This document shows, in pieces, positions 1-7,836 of a DNA stretch of 64,000 nt. Numbering within the stretch: the first letter of the stretch is position 1; each line of letters starts with the position of its first letter. Source of the stretch: Nonomuraea pusilla (GTDB lineage Bacteria; Actinomycetota; Actinomycetes; Streptosporangiales; Streptosporangiaceae); contig NZ_FOBF01000002.1 of assembly GCF_900109355.1 (NCBI RefSeq), positions 434,001-498,000 of the forward strand. Direction: 5' to 3'. The position numbers and the translations under genes were made by a program. The notes below the pieces were generated by a model, which saw only the letters and a program-made list of their open reading frames with translations, searched no databases and was not told the origin of the DNA.

Positions 1-92
1 ATGCCAGTGCGCTCGGACCACTGGCCGGCGTACGTCTCGAGCTCCTGGGCCAGCGCGCACGCCGGCGGGGTGATCTTCTTGGTGCCCGTCAT
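1..92 (-). CDS. Partial protein of unknown function, 3' part outside the window
   Basis: The reverse strand opens with ATG at 92-90 and stays open to the window edge, giving about 30 residues that begin MTGTKKITPPACALAQ. A purine-rich ribosome binding site (GAGGAAGAGG) lies about 10 bases upstream, which supports a real start. The piece ending in QWSERTG resembles the turn before the dimerisation/ATPase part of some sensor kinases, but this is too short to assign. It is divergent from the helR gene. Function unknown. Confidence 0.5.
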   Translation of the reverse strand, partial: MTGTKKITPPACALAQELETYAGQWSERTG

Positions 93-380
93 GGCTGACA
101 CCTCTTCCTCTCGGGCCGGACTGGGAGAAGTGTGCGCAGGGCGACGTTGAGTTGGCGTTTGTTCCATGTTGATCCGGCCCCGAAGTCTTCCCCGTCGCCT
201 ACTTCGAAGGCAAGAGGATATCGACAATTCCTGGGAGCGATGATCACGCGAGGGGTCCGGTGTGACGGAGGACCGGACGGGCCCGGTGCGGGCCGGGGTC
301 ACCGTGGTGGCCGCGGGAACCGCCTGGCGAGGGGAAAGGGGATGTCCGCTCCTTTCCACTCTCAAGCTATAGCGCACCGG

Positions 381-399
381 GGGGCTTGCGGCAAGACCC
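381..399. promoter_or_regulatory. Rifamycin-associated element (RAE), 19-bp inverted repeat
   Basis: The sequence GGGGCTTGCGGCAAGACCC is an inverted repeat (GGGnCTTG, 3-bp spacer, CAAGnCCC). It matches the published rifamycin-associated element found upstream of rifamycin-inactivating and HelR genes in actinomycetes. It lies 101 bp before the helR start, in the 408-bp gap 93-500, which otherwise holds no convincing gene. By family knowledge, expression should be induced by rifamycins. No clear -35/-10 pair could be fixed. Confidence 0.85.
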
Positions 400-500
400 T
401 GGTCGTGCCGCACAATCGTCGGCCGAGCCCACCACCTGCGGAAACCGACGCCTTCGCGCGCGTGACGGGTCGCGAGCGACCCCATATCGGAGCTGATCAC

Positions 501-2648
501 ATGAACCCCCTGACCACCAGCGCGTTCGACCTTCCCGAACGTCTTTCCCCCAAGGCCGACCCGGCGCTGATCGCCGGGGACGAGGGCCACTTCACGGCCG
601 TCGCGGAGAGTCTCGAACAGACGATCGCCGAGCTGTCCGCCCGCCTCGACGCCGAACGCAGGGCGCCCGGCGGCGCGGGCCGGCAGGCGCTGGAGCGGGA
701 CCTGGAGATCCACCGGCTGTCCGGCCGGCTGCGCGCGCTGCGCCGCTTCGGCCTGGACCTGTGTCTCGGACGGATGGTCCTCGCGGACGACCCCGAACCC
801 GTGTACGTCGGCCGGCTCGGCCTCACGGACGGCGCGGGCCGCCGGCTGCTGCTCGACTGGCGCTCCCCCGCGGCCGAGCCGTTCTTCGGCGCGACCCACG
901 CCAACCCGATGGGCCTGGCGAGCCGCCGCAGGTACCGCTGGACCCGCGGCCGGATCAGCGACTACTGGGACGAGGTGTTCACCCCGGACGGGTTCGAGGG
1001 GCACGCGGCGCTCGACGACCAGTCCGCCTTCATCGCCACCCTGGGCGGCAGCCGCTCGCCCCGGATGCGGGACGTGCTCGCCACCATCCAGGCCGACCAG
1101 GACGCCGTCATCCGCGCGGGGTCGCGCGGCGCCCTCGTCGTCGACGGCGGCCCCGGCACGGGGAAGACCGTCGTCGCCCTGCACCGCTCCGCCTACCTCC
1201 TCTACTCCGACCCCCGCGTCGGCCGGGGCCGGGGCGGCGTGCTGTTCGTGGGCCCCCACCAGCCCTACCTGGCCTACGTCGCCGACGTCCTGCCCAGCCT
1301 CGGTGAGGAGGGCGTGCGCACCTGCACTCTGCGCGACCTCGTCCAGGAAGGAGCCACGGCGGCGACGGAGACCGACCCGGACGTGGCCCGCCTGAAGGCG
1401 TCCGCCGACCTGGTGAAGGCGATCGAGCCGGCCGTCAGGTTCTACGAGAACCCGCCCGCCGAGGGCATGACGGTCACGACCCCCTGGTCCGACGTCTGGC
1501 TGAGCGCCGACGACTGGGCCGAGGCGTTCGAGGCGCCGGAGCCCGGCACCCCGCACAACGAGGCACGCGACCGGATCCTGGACGAACTGGTCGCGATCCT
1601 GCGGGACAAGCACGACGAGGACGTCCCGGCCGACCTGCTCCGCACGTCGCTGCTGCGCGACAGGGAACTGCTCACGGCCCTGAACCGCGCGTGGCCGCTG
1701 ATCGAGGCGGCGGACCTCGTCGGAGACCTGTGGTCGGTGCCCGCGTACCTGCGGATGTGCGCGCCCTGGCTCGGCCCCGACGACGTCAGGAAGCTGCAGC
1801 GCGCGGACGCCCAGGCCTGGACGGTGTCCGACCTGCCGCTCCTGGACGCGGCCCGCCGGCGGCTCGGCGACCCGGAGGCGTCGCGGGCCCGTCGCCGGCG
1901 CGAGGCCTCCCTCGCCGCCCAGCGCGAGGACATGACGCGGGTCGTCGACAACCTGCTCCAAGCCGACGACGACGGCGAGGGCCTGGTGACGATGCTGCGC
2001 GGGCAGGACCTGCGCGACTCCCTCGTGGACGAGACCGCGCTGCCCGCCGCCGACCCGGACCTGCTCGCCGGCCCGTTCGCGCACATCGTCGTGGACGAGG
2101 CCCAGGAGCTCACCGACGCGGAGTGGCAGATGCTGCTGCACCGCTGCCCGTCACGGAGCTTCACCATCGTCGGGGACCGCGCCCAGGCCAGGCACGGGTT
2201 CACCGAGTCGTGGCAGGAACGGCTCGAACGCATCGGGCTCGACCGGATCACCCTCGCGTCCCTGACCATCAACTACCGGACACCCGAAGAGATCATGGCG
2301 GAGGCCGAGCCGGTCATCCGGGCCGTGCTCCCGGACGCCAACGTGCCGACCTCCATCCGCCGAGGCGGCGTACCCGTCGCGCACCGGCCCGCCTCCGACC
2401 TGGACGCCGTCCTCGACGCCTGGCTCTCCGAGCACGCCGACGGCGTGGCCTGCGTCATCGGCGATCCGACGTTCCGGCCGACGTCCCGCGTGCGGTCACT
2501 GACTCCTGAGCTGTCGAAGGGGCTCGAGTTCGACCTGGTCGTCCTCGTCGACCCGGAGGCGTTCGGCGACGGCGTCGAAGGAGCGGTGGACCGCTACGTC
2601 GCGATGACCCGCGCGACCCAGCGACTCGTCATCCTCACGAGCTCCTGA
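501..2648 (+). CDS. helR: HelR/HelD-type UvrD-like helicase, RNA polymerase recycling and rifamycin protection
   Basis: A 715-aa superfamily 1 helicase-like ATPase. Visible are the HelD signature YVGRLGL...LLLDWRSPAAEPFF (about 102-129), Walker A GGPGTGKT (about 216-223), a Walker B-like VVDEAQE, and the C-terminal UvrD motif YVAMTRATQRLVIL. HelD/HelR proteins bind core RNA polymerase, push open its channels and release stalled complexes; HelR also displaces rifamycins and confers resistance. The ATG at 501 is chosen because GGAG at 489-492 sits 8 bases before it and the protein begins as family members do. The frame is open further upstream, but that stretch contains the RAE and low-quality sequence. 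The RAE decides for HelR over generic HelD. Its 3' end overlaps the convergent MFS gene by 14 bp. Confidence 0.88.
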   Translation: MNPLTTSAFDLPERLSPKADPALIAGDEGHFTAVAESLEQTIAELSARLDAERRAPGGAGRQALERDLEIHRLSGRLRALRRFGLDLCLGRMVLADDPEPVYVGRLGLTDGAGRRLLLDWRSPAAEPFFGATHANPMGLASRRRYRWTRGRISDYWDEVFTPDGFEGHAALDDQSAFIATLGGSRSPRMRDVLATIQADQDAVIRAGSRGALVVDGGPGTGKTVVALHRSAYLLYSDPRVGRGRGGVLFVGPHQPYLAYVADVLPSLGEEGVRTCTLRDLVQEGATAATETDPDVARLKASADLVKAIEPAVRFYENPPAEGMTVTTPWSDVWLSADDWAEAFEAPEPGTPHNEARDRILDELVAILRDKHDEDVPADLLRTSLLRDRELLTALNRAWPLIEAADLVGDLWSVPAYLRMCAPWLGPDDVRKLQRADAQAWTVSDLPLLDAARRRLGDPEASRARRRREASLAAQREDMTRVVDNLLQADDDGEGLVTMLRGQDLRDSLVDETALPAADPDLLAGPFAHIVVDEAQELTDAEWQMLLHRCPSRSFTIVGDRAQARHGFTESWQERLERIGLDRITLASLTINYRTPEEIMAEAEPVIRAVLPDANVPTSIRRGGVPVAHRPASDLDAVLDAWLSEHADGVACVIGDPTFRPTSRVRSLTPELSKGLEFDLVVLVDPEAFGDGVEGAVDRYVAMTRATQRLVILTSS

Positions 2649-4017
2649 CGCCGCTGAGGGCGAGCGCGGCGGCGACGGTGACGGCCATCGCCGCCGCACC
2701 CAGCCAGGAGGCCGCCGTGTATCCGGCGTCGGTGGGGAACACCGAGCCGGCCGGGGTGTTCGCGGCCAGGGTCAGGCCGCCCAGAGCGCTGCCGATCGAG
2801 AATCCGACGCTGCGGACCACCTGGTTGAAGCTCATCACGCTGGAGGTCTCCTCCGCCGGGGTGGCGGCGAGGATCACGGCGGGCATGGCCGCGGAGAAGA
2901 CGCCGACGCCCAGCCCGAGCATGCCCATCACCGCGAACGACAGCCACAGCTGGCCGCGGGCCAGCGCGAACAGCGCCAGCGCCGCCAGCACCGCCGTGCC
3001 GCCGCACGCCAGCACCGCCGCCGCGGTCAGCCGACGGCGCAGCGGACGCACCAGCTTGCCGCCGACGAAGCCCAGTGCCGAGAACGGCACCAGCACCAGG
3101 CCCGCGACGAACACGTCGACGCCGAACCCGTGACCCGCCGACCCGGGCGTCTGCACGTACCGGGTGACCAGGGTGAGCAGCAGGTACATGCCGACGCCGC
3201 CGAGCAGCATGACGGCGTTCGCGCCCGCCACGGCGGGATCCCGCAGCAGAGCCAGATCCACCAGCGGGGCCGCGCATCGGCGTTCGCGGCGCACCCAGGC
3301 GGCGACCAGCACGGCCGCGGCCGCCAGGAGCGCCACGGCAAGCTCGGGACGGCGGGTCCACACCGAGGTCTGGCTGATCGCCAGGAGCAGGGCGGCCAGA
3401 CCGGTGCCCAGCAGCACCGCCCCCGGCACGTCGACCGCCGCCGAGCGGCCGGGCGGCGGCTGCGGCACCGACCACCAGGCGGCGGCCAGCGCGGCCACGG
3501 TGATCAGCAGGCCGAGCCCGTACGCCGCGCGCAGCCCCGCCACGTCCGTCAGCAGCCCGGCGAGCGGGTACCCGACGCCGACGCCGGCGATGGAGGCCAC
3601 CGACAGCGACGCGATGGCCGGGCCGGAGCGCACCGGCGGCAGGTGGTCGCGGGCCACGCCCATCAGCAGCGCCATCAGCCCCAGCCCCGCACCCTGGGCC
3701 ACCCGCCCGGCCAGCAGCCAGCCGAACGGCAGCGGCGCCACCGTCAGCAGGCTGCCCGCCACCACGACCGTCAGAGTGGCCAGGACGACCCGGCGGCGGC
3801 GCGGGCCCGTGCCCAGGCGACCCAGCACCGGCGTCGCTACCGCGCCGACCAGCAGCGGGGCCGTGAGCGTCCACTGGGCAGCCGCCAGCGAGACGTCGAA
3901 CGCGCCCGCCACCGAGGTGATCAGCGGCGCCCCGAGACTGCCGACGACCGCGACGACCAACGCGACGAACACCAGCGCCGGCACCGAGGTGCGGTCAGGG
4001 GCGCCGCCGGCGGTCAC
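2635..4017 (-). CDS. MFS drug/metabolite exporter, about 12-14 TM segments
   Basis: A 460-aa polytopic membrane protein starting GTG. The pattern of alternating hydrophobic segments and the motif VLGRLGTGPRRRRVV between TM2 and TM3 is the MFS motif A region; the sequence looks like the DHA (multidrug antiporter) branch. It should export a small molecule by proton antiport. It is divergent from the DauR-like regulator operon across a 170-bp gap containing twin operators, so the export may be linked to the aminotransferase/cyclodeaminase product. The other possibility, a role in rifamycin export beside helR, is weaker because the two genes are convergent. Confidence 0.8.
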   Translation of the reverse strand: MTAGGAPDRTSVPALVFVALVVAVVGSLGAPLITSVAGAFDVSLAAAQWTLTAPLLVGAVATPVLGRLGTGPRRRRVVLATLTVVVAGSLLTVAPLPFGWLLAGRVAQGAGLGLMALLMGVARDHLPPVRSGPAIASLSVASIAGVGVGYPLAGLLTDVAGLRAAYGLGLLITVAALAAAWWSVPQPPPGRSAAVDVPGAVLLGTGLAALLLAISQTSVWTRRPELAVALLAAAAVLVAAWVRRERRCAAPLVDLALLRDPAVAGANAVMLLGGVGMYLLLTLVTRYVQTPGSAGHGFGVDVFVAGLVLVPFSALGFVGGKLVRPLRRRLTAAAVLACGGTAVLAALALFALARGQLWLSFAVMGMLGLGVGVFSAAMPAVILAATPAEETSSVMSFNQVVRSVGFSIGSALGGLTLAANTPAGSVFPTDAGYTAASWLGAAAMAVTVAAALALSGVRSS

Positions 4018-4152
4018 CGGTTCGCCCCGGTGGTGAGGCGCCTGAAGGGACCGGCGTGGACGCGGTGCGGTCCTTCAGTCCGGCGTCGTGGCGCAGGCCC
4101 ATGGTCCATGCCCGGATTCTCTCGCAACTGTACGTTCGTGAGGGTGCCGCCG

Positions 4153-4185
4153 TGGACTCTTGGTCCAGAATGGACATATAGTCCA
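4153..4185. promoter_or_regulatory. Twin 15-bp palindromic operators over a leaderless-type promoter
   Basis: Two perfect dyads of the form TGGAC-N5-GTCCA lie at 4153-4167 (TGGACTCTTGGTCCA) and 4171-4185 (TGGACATATAGTCCA), 18 bp apart. The second contains TATAGT (4177-4182), followed by 7 bases and then GTG at 4190: the spacing of an actinobacterial leaderless promoter. The first dyad falls on the -35 region. Binding would cover both promoter elements. The likely ligand-responsive protein is the adjacent DauR-like regulator (autoregulation), possibly also controlling the divergent MFS gene. Confidence 0.7.
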
Positions 4186-4189
4186 CGGC

Positions 4190-4843
4190 GTGGAGGATGT
4201 CGAAGAGAGCGTGGATCCGAGGGTGCGGACGTGGGGGCCCGTCGGCCAGGCCGTCGCACTGCTGCTCGGCCCCTACGCCGAGGTGGTGCTGCATGACCCG
4301 GACGCCGACCGGATCCTGGCGATCTGGAATCCGATGGGCTCGCGCGGTCCAGGAGATCCCTCGCTGCTGGGCGAACTGGACGCGCTGGACCCATCGGCGC
4401 GAGACGTGTTCGGGCCCTACGAGAAACTGCTCGCCGACGGCCGTCGCCTGTCGTCGGTCAGCGCCGTCCTGCGCGACCCGGACGGCAAGGCCACCGCGGT
4501 GCTGTGCGTCAATCTCGACCGCACGCCGCTGGAGCAGGCCGCAGCCGTGCTGTCCGCGTTCGGCGCCCCGACCACGCCCCGGCCGGAGCCGCTGTTCGAG
4601 CAGGACTGGAACGAGCGCGTCCAGCACATCGTCGGCGCGTACGTACGCGAGTGCGGCCGTCCCGTCGAGCGGCTCACCCGCGCCGATCGCCTGGCCGTCC
4701 TCGCCCGGCTGGACGAGGCCAGGGTCTTCGCCGTGCGCCGCGCCGCCCCCGCCGTCGCCGGCGCGCTGCGGATCTCCCGATCCACTCTCTACGGCCTGCT
4801 GGCCGAACTCAGAGCACCCAGCGCAAAGGACCACACAGCATGA
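4190..4843 (+). CDS. YheO/DauR-like PAS-HTH transcriptional regulator
   Basis: A 217-aa protein with a YheO-type PAS domain (about 10-120; motif LLGPYAEVVLHDPDADRI) and a C-terminal helix-turn-helix of the DauR type (about 170-215; RISRSTLYGLLAEL). DauR represses D-arginine catabolism in Pseudomonas; here it heads an aminotransferase and ornithine cyclodeaminase operon, so a basic or D-amino acid signal is plausible but inferred. A TTG at 4160 would extend the frame, but it lies inside the operators; GTG 4190 fits a leaderless transcript, and GTG 4211 (GGAGG 14 bases upstream) is an alternative. It overlaps the next gene by ATGA. Confidence 0.8.
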   Translation: MEDVEESVDPRVRTWGPVGQAVALLLGPYAEVVLHDPDADRILAIWNPMGSRGPGDPSLLGELDALDPSARDVFGPYEKLLADGRRLSSVSAVLRDPDGKATAVLCVNLDRTPLEQAAAVLSAFGAPTTPRPEPLFEQDWNERVQHIVGAYVRECGRPVERLTRADRLAVLARLDEARVFAVRRAAPAVAGALRISRSTLYGLLAELRAPSAKDHTA

Positions 4844-5973
4844 CCCGACTGCCCGACTTCCGCCTGGAGACCTACTTCTCCCGGTGGGAGTTCACCGCGC
4901 GCCACCACATGACCGCCTCCGACGTCCAGACCATGTCCCTCGGCGAACTGCTCGCCCTGGCCGGCGACGAGGACCGCGCCGCGTTCGAGAACCTGTCGCT
5001 GGGCTACACCGAGACCTTCGGCGACCCGGCCCTGCGCGAGGTGATCTCCGGGATGTACGAGCGGGCGGACGCGGCCGACGTGATCTGCTTCGCCGGCGCC
5101 GAGGAGGCCCTGTACCTTGCGATGAACGTCCTGCTGGACACGGGCGACCACGCGGTGGTGGTGACCCCGAACTACCAGTCGGCCGAGACCGTGCCGCTCG
5201 CCCTGTGCGAGGTAACCGGCGTCGCCCTTGACCCCGACCGCGACTGGGCCCTCGACCTCGACCAGGTGAAAGCGGCGATCCGCCCCAACACCCGAGTCGT
5301 CTCGGTGAACTTTCCCAACAATCCCACGGGCAAGGTCATCGACGCGGCTGACTTCACCGAGCTGGCGCGCATGTGCGACGAGCGCGGCATCCACCTGTTC
5401 AGCGACGAGGTCTACCGCGGCCTGGAACGCGACCCGGCCCGCACTCTGCCGCAGGCCGCCGACCTGTCCGAGCGCGCCCTGTCACTGAACGTCACCTCCA
5501 AGGCGCTCGGCCTGCCGGGCCTGCGGATCGGCTGGATCACCTGCCGAGACCGGGAACTGCTGTCCCGGCTGGAGCGGGCCAAGCACTACACCACCATCTG
5601 CAACGCCGCCCCCAGCGAGGTCCTGGCCCGCATCGCACTCAAGGCACGCGCGACGATCCTGGACCGCAACCGGGCACTCATCGCGGCCAACCTGCCGCTG
5701 TTCGACGCGTTCTTCGCCGAATTCGCCGGTCTCTTCGAGTGGCAGGCCCCGGACGGCGGCTGCGTCGCCTACCCCCGTTACCTCGGCCCCGAAGGGGTGG
5801 AGGAGTTCTGCGTCCGCCTGGTCGAGGAGGCCGGCGTCCTGCTGCTGCCCGCCGGCATCTACCGCTCCGAGCTGACCCTCACCCCCACCGACCGGTTCCG
5901 TATCGGCGTCGGCCGCGCCGACCCCGAAGCGGGCCTGGACGCCTTCGCCCGGTGGCTGCGAGCGGGCCGATGA
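4840..5973 (+). CDS. PLP-dependent aminotransferase class I/II
   Basis: A 377-aa fold-type I aminotransferase. Visible are SVNFPNNPTGK (substrate/PLP asparagine), FSDEVYRGL (PLP Asp and Tyr) and NVTSKALGLPGLRIGW, where the Lys of TSKALG should form the Schiff base, with the Arg of the RIG motifs binding carboxylate. It starts at ATG 4840 overlapping the regulator stop (ATGA), so it is translationally coupled, and it overlaps the cyclodeaminase start in the same way. The operon suggests transamination of an amino acid related to ornithine, arginine or a cyclic product; capreomycidine-synthase-like enzymes share this architecture, but I cannot assign the substrate. Confidence 0.85.
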   Translation: MTRLPDFRLETYFSRWEFTARHHMTASDVQTMSLGELLALAGDEDRAAFENLSLGYTETFGDPALREVISGMYERADAADVICFAGAEEALYLAMNVLLDTGDHAVVVTPNYQSAETVPLALCEVTGVALDPDRDWALDLDQVKAAIRPNTRVVSVNFPNNPTGKVIDAADFTELARMCDERGIHLFSDEVYRGLERDPARTLPQAADLSERALSLNVTSKALGLPGLRIGWITCRDRELLSRLERAKHYTTICNAAPSEVLARIALKARATILDRNRALIAANLPLFDAFFAEFAGLFEWQAPDGGCVAYPRYLGPEGVEEFCVRLVEEAGVLLLPAGIYRSELTLTPTDRFRIGVGRADPEAGLDAFARWLRAGR

Positions 5974-7073
5974 CCCCACCCGTCCTCGGCACCGCCGCGA
6001 TCAGGCGCGCCGCCACCCCGGAACTGGTCCTCACCGCCGTCCGCGACGCGCTGATCGCCCACGCCTACGGCCGCACCACGGTGCCACCACCGTTGCACCT
6101 GCAGTTCCCCGACGACGACGGTGACTGCCACGTCAAGGCCGGCTGGGTCACCGGCGCGCCCGACTTCACCGTCAAGGTCGCCACCGGCTTCTACCGCAAC
6201 ACCGCAGCCGGCCTGCCCACCAACCACGGCTTGGTCTGCGTCGTCAGCGCCCGCACCGGCCAGATCCGCGCGGTCCTCGACGACCGGGGCCTGCTGACCG
6301 CCTGGCGCACCGCCGCAGCGGGCGCGCTGGTCACCCATGCCATGGCCCGGCCCGATGCCGCCACCCTGGCCGTCTTCGGCACTGGCGAACAGGCCCGCCT
6401 CCAGGTCGAATGGCTGGCCAGGCTCCGTCCCGTCGACAGGGTGCTCGTCCACGGCCGCAGCCGGGACAGGGCCCGGTCGCTGTGCGAGAAGTTCACGGCA
6501 CTCGGGCATCACGCCCGGCCCGCCTCGGCCGCCGAGGCGGCCGCGGCTGACATGGTCATCACCACCACGCCGGCCACGGTCCCGGTCCTGCAGGCCGACC
6601 AGGTCCGCGAGGGCGCGCACGTGACCGGCATCGGCACCGACATGCCGCACAAGAACGAGCTGCCACCGGCGCTCTTCGCCCGCGCGGCACTGATCGCGAC
6701 AGACGACCACCAGCAGTGCTTGGACCACGGGGACTTCGGCCACGCCGTGCGCGCCGGGTCCGTCGCCGGCACCGGCGACACGCCTGCGGGCCTCCTGCTC
6801 GAAAAGCCCGTCGATCGGCCGGCTGGGGCGATCACGGTCGCGGATCTCACCGGTGTCGGCGCGCTCGACGCAGCACTCGCTTCGGCTGTCCTGCGTCAAC
6901 TGGCAGCGCTGGTAGGGGGCCCGGCAGAGGAAGGCGTCCGCGTCGGCTTCGACGGCGGTCCGGACGATCAGGCGGGCGCCTGGCCGGGCAGGGTCTTCGA
7001 TGACATCGGCCAGGTCACGGCCTCAGGTGAACAAGGCGTCGATCTCGGCGCGGATGGGTTGGACGGGCGGTAG
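5970..7073 (+). CDS. Ornithine cyclodeaminase / mu-crystallin family enzyme with an abnormal C-terminal tail
   Basis: 367 aa. The OCD/mu-crystallin family uses a Rossmann NAD(P) fold (here VFGTGEQARLQVEWL, about residues 133-147) with upstream residues binding the amino or imino acid (KVATGFYRN). Family members deaminate ornithine to proline or reduce cyclic imines. The core ends near residue 310 (TGVGALDAALASAVLRQL). The last roughly 55 residues are not family-like: they are an antisense reading of an IS256 transposase remnant (6901-7076). The C-terminus was therefore replaced or extended by an insertion scar. The core active-site region looks intact, so activity is possible. Start ATG 5970 overlaps the upstream stop. 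Confidence 0.82.
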   Translation: MTPPVLGTAAIRRAATPELVLTAVRDALIAHAYGRTTVPPPLHLQFPDDDGDCHVKAGWVTGAPDFTVKVATGFYRNTAAGLPTNHGLVCVVSARTGQIRAVLDDRGLLTAWRTAAAGALVTHAMARPDAATLAVFGTGEQARLQVEWLARLRPVDRVLVHGRSRDRARSLCEKFTALGHHARPASAAEAAAADMVITTTPATVPVLQADQVREGAHVTGIGTDMPHKNELPPALFARAALIATDDHQQCLDHGDFGHAVRAGSVAGTGDTPAGLLLEKPVDRPAGAITVADLTGVGALDAALASAVLRQLAALVGGPAEEGVRVGFDGGPDDQAGAWPGRVFDDIGQVTASGEQGVDLGADGLDGR

Positions 7074-7076
7074 TGC
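6901..7076 (-). pseudogene. IS256-family transposase N-terminal remnant
   Basis: Read on the reverse strand from about 7076, the frame gives IRAEIDALFT, an in-frame TGA, then GRDLADVIEDPARPGARLIV and TAVEADADAFLCRAPYQR. This follows the N-terminal pattern of actinobacterial IS256 (mutator) transposases (GRDL.EV.EDVARL.ARL..QTA.EAE...FLGR.RYQR). The stop codon and substitutions such as Gly to Cys in FLGR show decay. The similarity ends abruptly near 6900, at the family-typical end of the cyclodeaminase on the other strand. The rest of the element is absent. Confidence 0.75.
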
Positions 7077-7097
7077 GCCTGCCCCGAGCGTAGATCC

Positions 7098-7705
7098 TTG
7101 CGTGGTGCGAGCCTTGTCGGTTCCACCCGCTACGCTCGCTCGTTCTGACTCGGGCTATTTGTGGCGGTTGCGGACACTGCTGACGCAGGTCCCGGCGCAG
7201 TCGCCGCCCGGCCCGGCCGACTCCACCGGCCGTGTCGAACTGGTCGCCGGCCTGGCGGACACGTTGACGGCCCGAGCCGGGCGGGCGCTCACGGTCATGA
7301 CCGGCACCGGCGGTGCCGGCACGATCACGCTGGTCGTGCCGGTGGCGCGTGCCGTAAGGGAGCGTTTCCCGGCACAGGCGGCCCTTCGCCGACCTGCAGG
7401 GCGCCTCCCTCGCTCATGTCCTGCGAGACGCCGGCCGCTTGGACGACGCGATCGCCGAGTGCGCTGCGGCCCTGGAGCTCACCCTGGGCATGGGTGAGCG
7501 GCCGTGCCCTGGCATCGGCCTGCGGCTGGCGTACCTGGGATGCGTCGACCAAGCGATCGAGACCCGCGGAGACCATCATGCGGGCCCCCTGGGCGACGAC
7601 GTCCGCGAAACGCGGCTGCCCCACGTCGTACTGGCCGAGATCAGACGTGCCGACGGGCACCGGCCCTCATGCTCATGGCCGCCGGGCCCTGCGGCGGATG
7701 CGTGA
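7098..7705 (+). pseudogene. Decayed NB-ARC/TPR regulator (SARP-associated ATPase type)
   Basis: In one frame (about 7160-7370) the sequence reads VPAQSPPGPADSTGR.ELVAGLADTL..ALTVMTGTGGAGTITL..PVARAVRERFPAQ, clearly the NB-ARC start of AfsR/SARP-like proteins, except that the P-loop GGAGKTTL has become GGAGTITL: the catalytic Lys is lost. Then the frame shifts, and from about 7380 another frame reads FADLQGASLAHVLRDAGRLDDAIAE, which fuses the strand after the P-loop to a C-terminal TPR unit. The middle of the gene is deleted. The frame closes at 7705. No intact start is visible. This is a remnant, not a functional gene. Confidence 0.7.
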
Positions 7706-7836
7706 CGCGGATGAGGGTGAGCCGTTCCCGGCAGTCGGCGCCTGCCGGCCGGAGGGTCCACGGTAGTGCTGGCCCTATCGGGGAACGGCGGCCTACGGGA
7801 TCGATGCGGCCCCATGAGGACCCATAGCGTTACCGC

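Noticed and set aside
4160..4189. TTG start for the DauR-like regulator
   Set aside because: It lies inside the palindromic operators and has no ribosome binding site; GTG 4190 fits a leaderless promoter better.
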